Part shown: positions 1 through 5,412 of the stretch, piece by piece
How positions within the stretch are numbered: the first letter of the stretch is position 1
Layout: the number at the start of each line of letters is the position of its first letter
From: an uncultured Oscillibacter sp.
GTDB taxonomy: Bacteria; Bacillota_A; Clostridia; Oscillospirales; Oscillospiraceae
Length of the DNA: 6,853 nucleotides
Assembly: GCA_948902155.1 (NCBI GenBank)
Contig: CAQVQZ010000116.1
Coordinates: forward strand, 1-6,853
Direction of reading: 5' to 3'
Translations under genes and position numbers: made by a program
Notes under the pieces: generated by a model
Databases searched by the model: none
Told to the model about the DNA's origin: nothing
Seen by the model: only the letters and a program-made list of their open reading frames with translations

Positions 1-177
1 ATTGTCTGGCGCAAGCTCATTCCTGTCCATCGTTAATTTCAGGATAGGCTCTTATTATTATCTACTCTTCAAAATCGCCCTCTTTGGGAAACTGCGAAAA
101 TGTTTTGACTTCATATAGATTTTGGGATCAAATGTTCATCCAATTATTTCCTGTAGACACTATCTACGGCGTTAAGC
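1..177. other. AT-rich stretch without a supported gene
   Basis: By hand count about 38% of the first 180 bases are G or C, clearly below the GC-rich genes that follow. No frame on either strand gives a recognisable protein. One plus-strand frame is open from the left edge to about position 115 (some 37 codons), and a minus-strand ATG at 28-30 opens a frame running off the left edge, but it has no Shine-Dalgarno sequence. A weak 5-bp stem (GTAGA...TCTAC near 152-166) lies downstream of the hydrolase stop without a U tract, so I do not call it a terminator. The composition shift could mark an intergenic region or the edge of acquired DNA. Confidence 0.5.
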
Positions 178-813
178 TCACACTTTTGTGATGTTCCGGC
201 CATGAAAGCAAAACCCATTCAAAAGCCGCGCCAAAGCATCCGGCGCATCGGTGTTGACCTCATGCCCCGCGCCGGGGACCTGCACCAATTCCGCATTCGG
301 AAGCCCGGCCTGCAGCCCCTTGGCGGCAGCCTGGTTGGCGCGGTCCCGCTCGCCGCAGAGGACCAGAGCCGGGCATGCCGCGCGTTTCAGGTCCTCCCGG
401 AAGTCCAGGTCCGCCATAGAATTCGTCAGGGTAATGACGTCCTTCTTCGAAAGCCCCATCTCCCGGAAGGCCCGGTTGGGCAGAAAGCGGAAGACGGCGT
501 TTTGGAATTTCAATAGCCGCTTGGGCATGACATACTGCGTCCCAATCAAAACCAGGGCTTCCACCCTCTGGGGATGCTCCGCGCAATACTGAAGGGCGAG
601 TATCCCGCCCAGGGAAAGGCCGCAGAGCTGGAGCGGGCCGGGAAGCCCGTCGCAGACGGCGGCGAAGGACTGGTAGAGATTTTGATAGGAAACCTCCCGG
701 TCCCGCAGGGGCGCGAAGAGGTCGGGGCACAGGGGCTCCGTTTCCAGCTTCCGGGCCACGGCGTCCCAGCTGGCCGGGGTCTGGCCCAGGCCGTGGAGCA
801 GGATGAGGGGCAT
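178..813 (-). CDS. Alpha/beta hydrolase fold protein
   Basis: A 211-residue protein with the compact alpha/beta hydrolase pattern. An HGLG oxyanion-hole motif lies at residues 7-10, the nucleophile elbow GLSLG at 65-69 (Ser67), the probable acid is Asp157 in CGERD, and the catalytic His is His184 in GAGH. Spacing and order fit the family, which includes esterases, lipases, C-C hydrolases and haloperoxidase-like enzymes; the substrate cannot be read from the sequence. There is no signal peptide, so it is probably cytoplasmic. The frame extends upstream to 954, but I chose the ATG at 811-813 because an AAAGGAGG site (820-827) sits 6 nt ahead of it and the protein then begins directly with the first beta strand, as is usual. 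That site overlaps the stop codon of the preceding efflux gene, so translation is probably coupled. It is the last gene of the leftward operon. Confidence 0.9.
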   Translation of the reverse strand: MPLILLHGLGQTPASWDAVARKLETEPLCPDLFAPLRDREVSYQNLYQSFAAVCDGLPGPLQLCGLSLGGILALQYCAEHPQRVEALVLIGTQYVMPKRLLKFQNAVFRFLPNRAFREMGLSKKDVITLTNSMADLDFREDLKRAACPALVLCGERDRANQAAAKGLQAGLPNAELVQVPGAGHEVNTDAPDALARLLNGFCFHGRNITKV

Positions 814-826
814 AGCGCGCCTCCTT

Positions 827-1990
827 TCAGGTATAGGACCGCTCCACCCGGACGACGGCGCGGAAGCTGTTGTCCAGGATGCGGACGGCGTGCTGAATCT
901 TCTGCTCCACCTCCTGGTCGCTGAGGCGGAAGTGGAAGGGCACCGCCGCGTCAAAGACCAGATTGGTCCGGTCGTGCTTCTGGACGAGGCGAAAATCGTG
1001 GATTTTGATGTCGCCGTCGATGCAGCGAATCAGCTCCTCCACCCGGCGGCGGGTCTCCTGAGTGACGCCGTCGTCCGTGGACACCGGGTCCATGTGAATG
1101 ACCGCCTCGCAGCCCAGCTGGGACCGCAGCTCCCGCTCCACATGGTCGATCTGGCTGTGGAGCTCCAGCAGGTCCCCGCAGGCAGGGACCTCGGCGTGGA
1201 GGGAGATCATCCGGCATCCGGGGCCGTAGTCGTGGACGATGAGGTCGTGGACGCCCAGGATGGGCTTGTGGGAGAGGACCAGGGTCTGTATCTCCTCCAC
1301 GAACTCCGCCGAGGGCGGTGTGCCCAGAAGGGGGTCCATGGTGGTCTTCACCGCCTGGAAGCCGGACCAGAGGATAAACAGCGCCACCAGCATCCCGCCC
1401 CATCCGTCCAGGGCCAGGCTCGTGTACCGCTCCGCGAGAGAGGCGGCCAGGACCACCGTGGTGGCGGCGCAGTCGCTGAGGGAGTCGATGGCTGCGGCCT
1501 CCATGGCCGTGGAGCCGATGCGCTTCCCAAGGCGGCGGTTGTAAAAGGCCATGTAGAGCTTCACGCAGATGGCCGCGCAGAGAACCAGCGTCACCGGGCC
1601 GCCGGAAGCCACCGGGGCCGGGTGCAGTATCTTGTCGAAAGAGGACTGGGCCAGCTCCACGCCCATGAGCAGAATCAGCATGGCCACCACCAGGCCGGAG
1701 AGGTATTCCATCCGCCCGTGGCCGAAGGGGTGGTGATTATCCGGCTTCTGCTCCGCCAGATAGAAGCCCAGCAGGGTGACGACGGAGGAACCCGCGTCCG
1801 AGAGGTTGTTCACCGCGTCTGCCACGACGGCGATGGAGCCGGAGGCCAGCCCGGCCAGGAGCTTGCCCAGGAAGAGCAGCAGGTTCAGGAAAATGCCGGC
1901 CCCGCCGCAGAGGACGCCGTAGCCCTTGCGCAGCTGAGCCGGGGTCTTCCCCTCCGGTTTCAGGAAAACGCGGGCCAGTATCGTGATCAT
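827..1990 (-). CDS. Cation diffusion facilitator, Mn-type site, doubled C-terminal domain
   Basis: A 387-residue inner-membrane metal/proton antiporter of the CDF family. The six-helix membrane part spans about residues 25-215. TM2 carries ADAVNNLSDAGSS, which aligns with the FieF TM2 site as Asn61 and Asp65. TM5 carries IDSLSD with Asp169 and Asp173. The cytosolic loop PDNHHPFGHG (83-92) matches FieF site B (Asp84, His87, His91). N-x3-D plus D-x3-D is the pattern of manganese CDFs such as pneumococcal MntE, whereas Zn/Fe members have His or Asp at those places. The C-terminal domain (about 225-305) keeps FieF-like ligands His248, His265, His299 and Asp301. A further 80 residues look like a second copy of that domain. 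Usual family length is about 300. The start at 1988-1990 follows AAAGGAGG (1998-2005) by 7 nt; an in-frame ATG at 2068 lacks such a site. Metal specificity is inference. Confidence 0.93.
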   Translation of the reverse strand: MITILARVFLKPEGKTPAQLRKGYGVLCGGAGIFLNLLLFLGKLLAGLASGSIAVVADAVNNLSDAGSSVVTLLGFYLAEQKPDNHHPFGHGRMEYLSGLVVAMLILLMGVELAQSSFDKILHPAPVASGGPVTLVLCAAICVKLYMAFYNRRLGKRIGSTAMEAAAIDSLSDCAATTVVLAASLAERYTSLALDGWGGMLVALFILWSGFQAVKTTMDPLLGTPPSAEFVEEIQTLVLSHKPILGVHDLIVHDYGPGCRMISLHAEVPACGDLLELHSQIDHVERELRSQLGCEAVIHMDPVSTDDGVTQETRRRVEELIRCIDGDIKIHDFRLVQKHDRTNLVFDAAVPFHFRLSDQEVEQKIQHAVRILDNSFRAVVRVERSYT

Positions 1991-2015
1991 GATGCTGCCT
2001 CCTTTCAAGGACGTG

Positions 2016-2062
2016 CGCAATATCACAGGATATGCGAAATCGCGGCGGTTTGATACCGCCGC
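2016..2062 (-). other. Two hairpins in the leader of the efflux gene
   Basis: In the 102-nt gap between the zinc-ribbon gene and the efflux gene, 2042-2049 (GCGGCGGT) is perfectly complementary to 2055-2062 around a 5-nt loop. Nearer the efflux gene, 2016-2024 and 2029-2036 (CGC-A-ATATC with GATATGCG) form an 8-bp stem with one bulged A. On the minus-strand transcript neither is followed by a U tract, so they are not canonical intrinsic terminators. They could stabilise or process the mRNA or modulate translation. No riboswitch that I know, including the Mn-sensing yybP-ykoY class, is recognisable here. Function unknown. Confidence 0.5.
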
Positions 2063-2075
2063 TTGCATCGGATGT

Positions 2076-2087
2076 TGTTTTAAAACA
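2076..2087. promoter_or_regulatory. 12-bp perfect palindrome, possible operator
   Basis: TGTTTTAAAACA is a perfect 12-bp palindrome located 5 bp beyond the stop of the zinc-ribbon gene and upstream of the efflux gene. Its symmetry and AT composition in a GC-rich surrounding resemble a dimeric repressor site. I do not match it to a known operator (it is not a clear Fur, MntR or Zur box) and see no good promoter next to it, so it may be chance. Confidence 0.25.
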
Positions 2088-2092
2088 GGCTC

Positions 2093-2695
2093 TTAGGCTT
2101 TTCCGGGCAGGACCAGCTTCATGTGACAGCACAGGTCGTCCAGGTCCCGGTCCGTGGCGGCGGGGATGCGCAGCTTTGCGCCGCAGTCCCGGCAGATCAG
2201 GTCCACCGCAGAGCGGCGGATCTCCATGCCGTAGCGGCTGCTGCCGCAAGCGCAGGTGATTCCGCCGGGACGGGAGGCGATGTCCTTCAGCTCAGAGAGG
2301 ACCTCGTACATGATGACGTTGTCCAGGAACGCCTCGCCCTCGCCCTGGCGCTGTTCCTTCTCCGCCAGGATCGCCAGCTCCCGGAGCTGCTTGTCCACGG
2401 TCCCCTCGGGGCCGATGAAGCAGCAGAACTGCTTCGTTGCGGCGCAGGCCAGGGCCGTAGCTCCTTCCAGAACCCGCTCCGGCGGACAGACGGCCAGATG
2501 GGTCCCGCCGCAGAGGCCGCAGGGGACGCTGAGCCGGTATCGGGACCCGTCGAAGGATATGCCCAGGGCGGAGCCGCCGCAGTCGCAGTCCACCTCTGTC
2601 CCGGAAGCCTCCAGGGCAAAGGCGGAACGGGCTTTCATGACCGTTTTCCCGCATTTGGGGCAGAGATATCCAAAGGTCCGCATCTCCTCGCGCAT
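2093..2695 (-). CDS. Cysteine-rich protein with two zinc-ribbon-like clusters, unknown function
   Basis: A 200-residue protein that I cannot assign to a family. It has 16 cysteines. The N-terminal cluster pairs CPKC (12-15) with CDC (37-39), a typical zinc-ribbon layout. The C-terminal cluster pairs CAC (148-150) with CRDC (168-171). Between them lie CGLC (59-62), Cys70, Cys84 and a CC pair at 91-92, then a cysteine-free, charged, probably helical stretch (about 98-140). A second CC pair at 189-190 is followed by His191. There is no signal peptide or membrane helix, so it is probably cytoplasmic and metal-binding. The ATG at 2693-2695 follows a GAGAGGTG site; the next Met is residue 5. It is the first gene after a promoter and precedes a metal-efflux gene by 102 nt, hinting at a metal-related role, but a nucleic-acid-binding role is equally possible. 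Confidence 0.8.
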   Translation of the reverse strand: MREEMRTFGYLCPKCGKTVMKARSAFALEASGTEVDCDCGGSALGISFDGSRYRLSVPCGLCGGTHLAVCPPERVLEGATALACAATKQFCCFIGPEGTVDKQLRELAILAEKEQRQGEGEAFLDNVIMYEVLSELKDIASRPGGITCACGSSRYGMEIRRSAVDLICRDCGAKLRIPAATDRDLDDLCCHMKLVLPGKA

Positions 2696-2713
2696 GGCAA
2701 AGCACCTCTCTCG

Positions 2714-2729
2714 CGCCGCCGGGGCGGCG
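2714..2729 (-). other. GC hairpin in the 5' leader of the zinc-ribbon gene
   Basis: CGCCGC at 2714-2719 pairs with GCGGCG at 2724-2729 around a 4-nt loop. It lies between the promoter and the ribosome binding site of the zinc-ribbon gene, close enough to affect ribosome access. With such a GC-rich sequence it may be incidental. Confidence 0.35.
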
Positions 2730-2746
2730 GGTCAGTTAGGATTTAT

Positions 2747-2775
2747 AGTATAGCACGCGGGAGGGCCGGTGTACA
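2747..2775 (-). promoter_or_regulatory. Probable sigma-A promoter of the zinc-ribbon/efflux/hydrolase operon
   Basis: Reading on the minus strand, a -35 hexamer TGTACA (2770-2775, 4 of 6 consensus positions) is followed after 17 nt by a -10 hexamer TATACT (2747-2752, 5 of 6). The predicted start is near 2740, about 45 nt ahead of the zinc-ribbon ATG. It lies downstream of the terminator of the previous unit, which fits an independent transcription start. Confidence 0.7.
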
Positions 2776-2884
2776 GCGTTTCTTGTTCAGGATTTGTAAA
2801 TTTTTTCGATTTCATGCGGAGGAATTGCGCCGGAGCGGTCATTGGCTGAGCGGGCCGGGAGTATGCAGCGTCCGTATGTTGAGG

Positions 2885-2916
2885 AAAAACCGGCATGGCT
2901 GTGCGCCATGCCGGTT
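2885..2916 (-). terminator. Intrinsic terminator of the lrgAB-DUF1835 unit
   Basis: The arms at 2888-2899 and 2905-2916 (GCCATGCCGGTT on the plus strand) form a perfect 12-bp stem with a 5-nt loop. On the minus strand the stem runs into five U residues (2885-2889, two of them in the stem). The structure starts 4 nt beyond the stop codon of the DUF1835 gene. The U tract is short, but stem strength and position make termination likely. Confidence 0.85.
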
Positions 2917-2920
2917 CAGG

Positions 2921-3724
2921 TCATGTCCGTTTTCGAAGGGTGCGGCGATAAGTGGGAGCTCCTTCCGGGGCCTCGGTCAGGGCTTCCAGTTCCCCCGCCC
3001 GCAGCATCGCCTCGACGCGGCTTGCGACAAGGCCGTCGCCGATGCCCAGCTGGAAGCGGCCCAGGACATTGCCGATGAAGGCGGCTTCGGAAAACTCCTC
3101 CGGCGTGCGGTCCAGCTCCTGGCGGAGGAAGGGGTCATAGAAGTCCTCCGGGACGCTGGACAGGCGGCCGTTTACCACGGCTCGGAGAGGGGCGTTTTCC
3201 CGCTGTAGCTCCTTCCAGCGGTTCGCGGCGGCGCGGACGAGGACCGGGGACACCGGCTGTGCCTGGGAGAGGAAGCGGGGCCAGTCCCGGGGGTGCACCT
3301 CGCCCCAGCCGGTATAAGAGACGAGACAGCCGTCCTCCCGCTGCTCAAAGAGGGGGAGCCTGACCAGAGAGACGGAGCGGTCTTTCGGGGGGTCCAGGCG
3401 GGAGAGCAGCCAACAGAGGCCACAGAGCTCGTCGGGCTGATGGCTGTAATAGATTCGAACCGGCTCCCCCTCCCCGGAGAGGCGGAGGAGGGTTTCCAGG
3501 GACGCGGCGGCGGCAGTTACGCATTGGTCGATGTGGTCCTCCGCGCCGGGCAGGGATAGGATAGAGCGCTCCAGGGCACGGAGGGCTTCCCGGCGGCGGG
3601 GACCGGGGATATCCTCGGAGATGTCGCCCACGCTCAGGACGAGATCGAACGCGCAGACGGGACCGCTGGCGGCGTGGGAGCATTTCAGTCCTCCGGCGGC
3701 GCTGGTGCTGAACAGGATTTCCAT
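2921..3724 (-). CDS. DUF1835 and DUF3658 domain protein
   Basis: A 267-residue soluble protein. The N-terminal half resembles DUF1835: it opens with ILFSTSAAGGLK (3-14), then LSVGDI (30-35), and a later YSHQPDELCGLCWLLSRL stretch (93-110) and GWGEVHP (139-145). The C-terminal part resembles DUF3658, with NGRLSSVPEDFYDPFL (185-200) and a final segment (about 214-265) holding IGD and SRVEAMLRAGELE. This two-domain layout and length are usual for the family, whose biochemical function is not known to me. There is no signal peptide. The ATG at 3722-3724 is preceded by AAAGGAG at 6 nt. It is the third gene of the lrgA-lrgB unit, 18 nt behind lrgB and directly ahead of a terminator, so it is almost certainly co-transcribed with them. 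The family call rests on memory of its motifs. Confidence 0.85.
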   Translation of the reverse strand: MEILFSTSAAGGLKCSHAASGPVCAFDLVLSVGDISEDIPGPRRREALRALERSILSLPGAEDHIDQCVTAAAASLETLLRLSGEGEPVRIYYSHQPDELCGLCWLLSRLDPPKDRSVSLVRLPLFEQREDGCLVSYTGWGEVHPRDWPRFLSQAQPVSPVLVRAAANRWKELQRENAPLRAVVNGRLSSVPEDFYDPFLRQELDRTPEEFSEAAFIGNVLGRFQLGIGDGLVASRVEAMLRAGELEALTEAPEGAPTYRRTLRKRT

Positions 3725-3742
3725 AGGGGCTCCTTTCTGGGT

Positions 3743-4438
3743 TCAGGGCAGAAGGTTCACGGCCAGGGGGCACAGCAGGGCCGTCAGGATGCCCGCCACG
3801 GCGATGGACAGGCTGCTCATGGCTCCCTCCACCGGCCCGATCTCCAGGGCCTTGGCGGTGCCGATGGCGTGAGAGGCGGTGCCGATGCCCACGCCCTTGG
3901 CCACGGGGTCCGTGATGCGGAAAAGCTTGCAGACCCCCTGGGCAGTGAGATTGCCGAAAATGCCGGTGAGGATGATGACGGCGGTGGTCAGGGCCGGAAT
4001 GCCTCCCAGCTCGCCGGAGACGTCCACGCCGATGGCGGTGGTGACGGACTTGGGCAGAAGGCTGACGGCGGCGGCGCGGTCCAGGTGGAACGCCCAGGCC
4101 AGAACCAGGATGGCCCCGACGCTGACCACCGCTCCCACGCCGATGCCCGAGAGGATGGCGGCGGCGTTTTTCCGCAGGGCCTCCCACTGCTCGTAGAGGG
4201 GCACCGCCAGGCTGACGGTGGCGGGGAGAAGCAGATAGCTCACCGGGGCGGCGCTGGACTGGTAGTCCGGGTAGGGAATCTTGCAGAGCTGGAGGAACAG
4301 GATGACGAAGAGGCTCCCCAGCAGCAGGGGGTTGCACCAGGCTTGGCCGGTCTTCTTCTGGAGGAAGCTCCCCAGGGCAAAGGCCCCGCAGGTCAGCAGC
4401 ACGCCCCAGACGGCCCCTTGGGTCAGAAGCTCAATCAT
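3743..4438 (-). CDS. lrgB: LrgB/CidB family membrane protein
   Basis: A 231-residue polytopic membrane protein with the LrgB signatures: NPLLLG (36-41), LLPATVSLAVPLYEQW (70-85), SLLPKSVTTAIG (126-137) and GIGTASHAIGTAKA (184-197). Length matches the family (about 230). LrgB works with LrgA; the pair was first described in Staphylococcus as an antiholin-like modulator of murein hydrolysis and cell death, and in Bacillus (PftAB) and Streptococcus mutans as a pyruvate transport system. A plastid relative (PLGG1) carries glycolate and glycerate. Which applies here cannot be read from the sequence. The ATG at 4436-4438 is preceded by GGAAGGAGG at 6 nt, a site inside the lrgA coding region. The two genes overlap by 8 nt, implying translational coupling and a fixed stoichiometry. 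Confidence 0.96.
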   Translation of the reverse strand: MIELLTQGAVWGVLLTCGAFALGSFLQKKTGQAWCNPLLLGSLFVILFLQLCKIPYPDYQSSAAPVSYLLLPATVSLAVPLYEQWEALRKNAAAILSGIGVGAVVSVGAILVLAWAFHLDRAAAVSLLPKSVTTAIGVDVSGELGGIPALTTAVIILTGIFGNLTAQGVCKLFRITDPVAKGVGIGTASHAIGTAKALEIGPVEGAMSSLSIAVAGILTALLCPLAVNLLP

Positions 4439-4790
4439 GACGGGCCTCCTTCCACCGGGTCACCAGCTGGGTCGTCCGCCCGGCGGCGGCCATGACCAGA
4501 ACGGTCACCAGGGCGATGGCCAGCACCGCTGGGAGCCAGATTTTCGCCAGCACCGGGCCCAGCTCCATGATGCCCACCGCGCCGGGGAGGAACAGGAGGG
4601 GGAAAATGGCGCTGAGGAAGCCCGCCGTCTCCTTGATACGCTCCAGCTTGACCGCGCCGGTTTTCAGGGCCAGGAGCAGGAGGGCCAGGCCGTAAATGCT
4701 GGCCGGGATGGGGAGGGGAAGCAGGAAGTGGAAGACCTCGCCGAGGAAGCAGAAGGCCAGTATCCGCAGGAATTGAAAGATGTATTTCAT
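4431..4790 (-). CDS. lrgA: LrgA/CidA family holin-like membrane protein
   Basis: A 119-residue hydrophobic protein with about four predicted membrane segments (roughly 5-24, 28-44, 57-75 and 84-104). The family motif PIPASIYGLALLLLALKTG (27-45) and FLPGAVGIME (67-76) identify it as LrgA/CidA; the length is typical. It is the small partner of LrgB and shows a charged C-terminal tail, as holin-like members do. The ATG at 4788-4790 follows a GAGGTG site. LrgA and CidA cannot be told apart with certainty; the lrgA name is used because no CidC-type enzyme gene accompanies the pair. No LytSR-type regulator gene is visible, and I see no convincing LytTR box in the leader. Confidence 0.93.
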   Translation of the reverse strand: MKYIFQFLRILAFCFLGEVFHFLLPLPIPASIYGLALLLLALKTGAVKLERIKETAGFLSAIFPLLFLPGAVGIMELGPVLAKIWLPAVLAIALVTVLVMAAAGRTTQLVTRWKEARHD

Positions 4791-4814
4791 CGGGACACCT
4801 CGAATCGCAAGATT

Positions 4815-4868
4815 TGGACAATGGCCCGGAAGGGCCGGAGTATGGGGAAATCAGGGCTTTTTTGTCCA
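4815..4868 (-). other. Nested stem structure in the lrgA 5' leader
   Basis: TGGACAA at 4815-4821 is perfectly complementary to TTGTCCA at 4862-4868. Enclosed near one end is a smaller hairpin, GGCCC (4823-4827) with GGGCC (4832-4836), loop GGAA on the plus strand. Both lie inside the roughly 87-nt leader predicted between the promoter and the lrgA ATG, so the mRNA could fold into a two-level structure just ahead of the ribosome binding site. I match it to no known riboswitch or attenuator. Confidence 0.45.
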
Positions 4869-4883
4869 CGCGGGAACCATTTC

Positions 4884-4912
4884 ATTATAACGGGGGGAGG
4901 ACGGGTTGTAAA
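4884..4912 (-). promoter_or_regulatory. Strong sigma-A promoter of the lrgAB-DUF1835 operon
   Basis: On the minus strand TTTACA (-35, 4907-4912, 5 of 6 consensus positions) is followed after exactly 17 nt by a perfect TATAAT (-10, 4884-4889). The predicted start is near 4877. It is the best promoter by consensus in the window and diverges from the promoter at 4954-4982, leaving about 40 bp between the two -35 boxes for possible shared regulation. Confidence 0.85.
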
Positions 4913-4953
4913 GGTAAATTCTTGAAGGGGAAGCGGGGCGCGTTCGACAAAAT

Positions 4954-4982
4954 CTGACAAGCTTTCCCGGCCCCCTTATGCT
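4954..4982 (+). promoter_or_regulatory. Probable sigma-A promoter of the DUF6514-like gene
   Basis: CTGACA (-35, 4954-4959, 5 of 6) is followed after 17 nt by TATGCT (-10, 4977-4982, 4 of 6). The predicted start near 4989 leaves a leader of about 53 nt. That leader contains a 7-bp hairpin, CGCCCGG-type arms at 5000-5006 and 5012-5018 with a TTTCA loop, ending 11 nt ahead of the ribosome binding site. Confidence 0.65.
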
Positions 4983-5041
4983 ATGCTGGCGTTAGAACGC
5001 GCCCGGTTTCACCGGGCGGCGCGGAGAAAGGGGAGGGTTCG

Positions 5042-5278
5042 TTGCAGAAAGTGCTGATCGGAGAAGCCCGGTGCCGGAGGGCGCCGGTGCGGTATTACCT
5101 GCTGGAAGAAGCGGGGGACTCCTTTGGAATCCAGGTGGAAATGGGAGAAGAGGCGGCGGCGGTTCCGGATTTAAGCCCCTCCCGGCAAAGGGTGCGGGAG
5201 CTGGCGGAGGCCCTGGTACGGGGTTCAGTAACCCCTGTGAGCCTGCGGGACGTGGTGGACGACTGGCTGCTGGAATAG
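5042..5278 (+). CDS. Small protein resembling DUF6514
   Basis: A 78-residue acidic soluble protein. It starts KVLIGEA, has a central RYYLLEEAGDSFGIQVE (17-33), then PDLSPSRQRVRELAEALVRG (42-61) and TPVSLRDVVDDWLLE at the C-terminus. This pattern, a beta-hairpin followed by two helices, resembles DUF6514, a small family of Clostridia without known function; the assignment is from memory and moderately sure. The start is TTG at 5042-5044, chosen because GGGGAGGG (5030-5037) lies just ahead and no ATG or GTG fits in frame before the conserved start. It has its own promoter, diverges from lrgA and lies 246 nt upstream of groES. I see no good intrinsic terminator behind it, so some read-through towards groESL is possible. 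Confidence 0.8.
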   Translation: MQKVLIGEARCRRAPVRYYLLEEAGDSFGIQVEMGEEAAAVPDLSPSRQRVRELAEALVRGSVTPVSLRDVVDDWLLE

Positions 5279-5287
5279 GCGGTTTGT

Positions 5288-5371
5288 CCGGAAGAAGTTC
5301 CCGCCGGAGGCGGTAAGGCGCGTTTTGACCTGGAATTTGCGGGAAGTGGAGGCAGGTTTTGGAACTTCCGG
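5288..5371. repeat. Long-range imperfect inverted repeat upstream of groES
   Basis: CCGGAAGAAGTTCC at 5288-5301 and GGAACTTCCGG at 5361-5371 are complementary over 11 bp apart from a 3-nt bulge. The 59-nt loop holds a further small stem (CCGCC at 5301-5305 with GGCGG at 5309-5313). It occupies the stretch between the DUF6514-like stop and the groES promoter. Without a U tract it is not a standard terminator, and it may be chance. Confidence 0.25.
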
Positions 5372-5412
5372 CAACATTTACAATTTCTTCATAACTTTTG
5401 AGAAAATCCCCC

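Noticed and set aside
1..30. A possible truncated minus-strand gene starting at the ATG at 28-30 and running off the left edge.
   Set aside because: Only ten codons are visible and no Shine-Dalgarno sequence precedes the ATG.
803..2053. A 416-codon open frame on the plus strand opposite the efflux gene, longer than the real gene.
   Set aside because: It mirrors the efflux gene and runs past both its ends. Its product is rich in His, Gln, Val and Gly without any family motif and it has no ribosome binding site; GC-rich DNA commonly leaves such antisense frames open.
1991..2092. A yybP-ykoY manganese riboswitch ahead of the CDF gene.
   Set aside because: The conserved loop sequences of that class are not visible in this gap, and the gap is an intercistronic stretch of only 102 nt.
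2123..3208. A 361-codon plus-strand frame over the zinc-ribbon gene, its promoter and the end of the DUF1835 gene.
   Set aside because: It crosses a promoter and an intrinsic terminator and is antisense to two genes with good start sites; its translation has no recognisable domain.
3440..3465. A tRNA-like T-loop motif (GGTTCGAATCT on the minus strand).
   Set aside because: It lies within the DUF1835 coding frame and no acceptor, D or anticodon stem can be built around it.
3345..4337. A 330-codon minus-strand frame spanning parts of lrgB and the DUF1835 gene.
   Set aside because: The product is Arg/Pro/Gly-rich low-complexity sequence, typical of an out-of-frame reading of GC-rich codons, while the competing frames give clear LrgB and DUF1835 proteins.
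5301..5325. A terminator behind the DUF6514-like gene (CCGCC/GGCGG stem followed by a TTTT).
   Set aside because: The stem has 5 bp and a 3-nt loop, and the T run is short and 10 nt away, so it does not meet the form of an intrinsic terminator.
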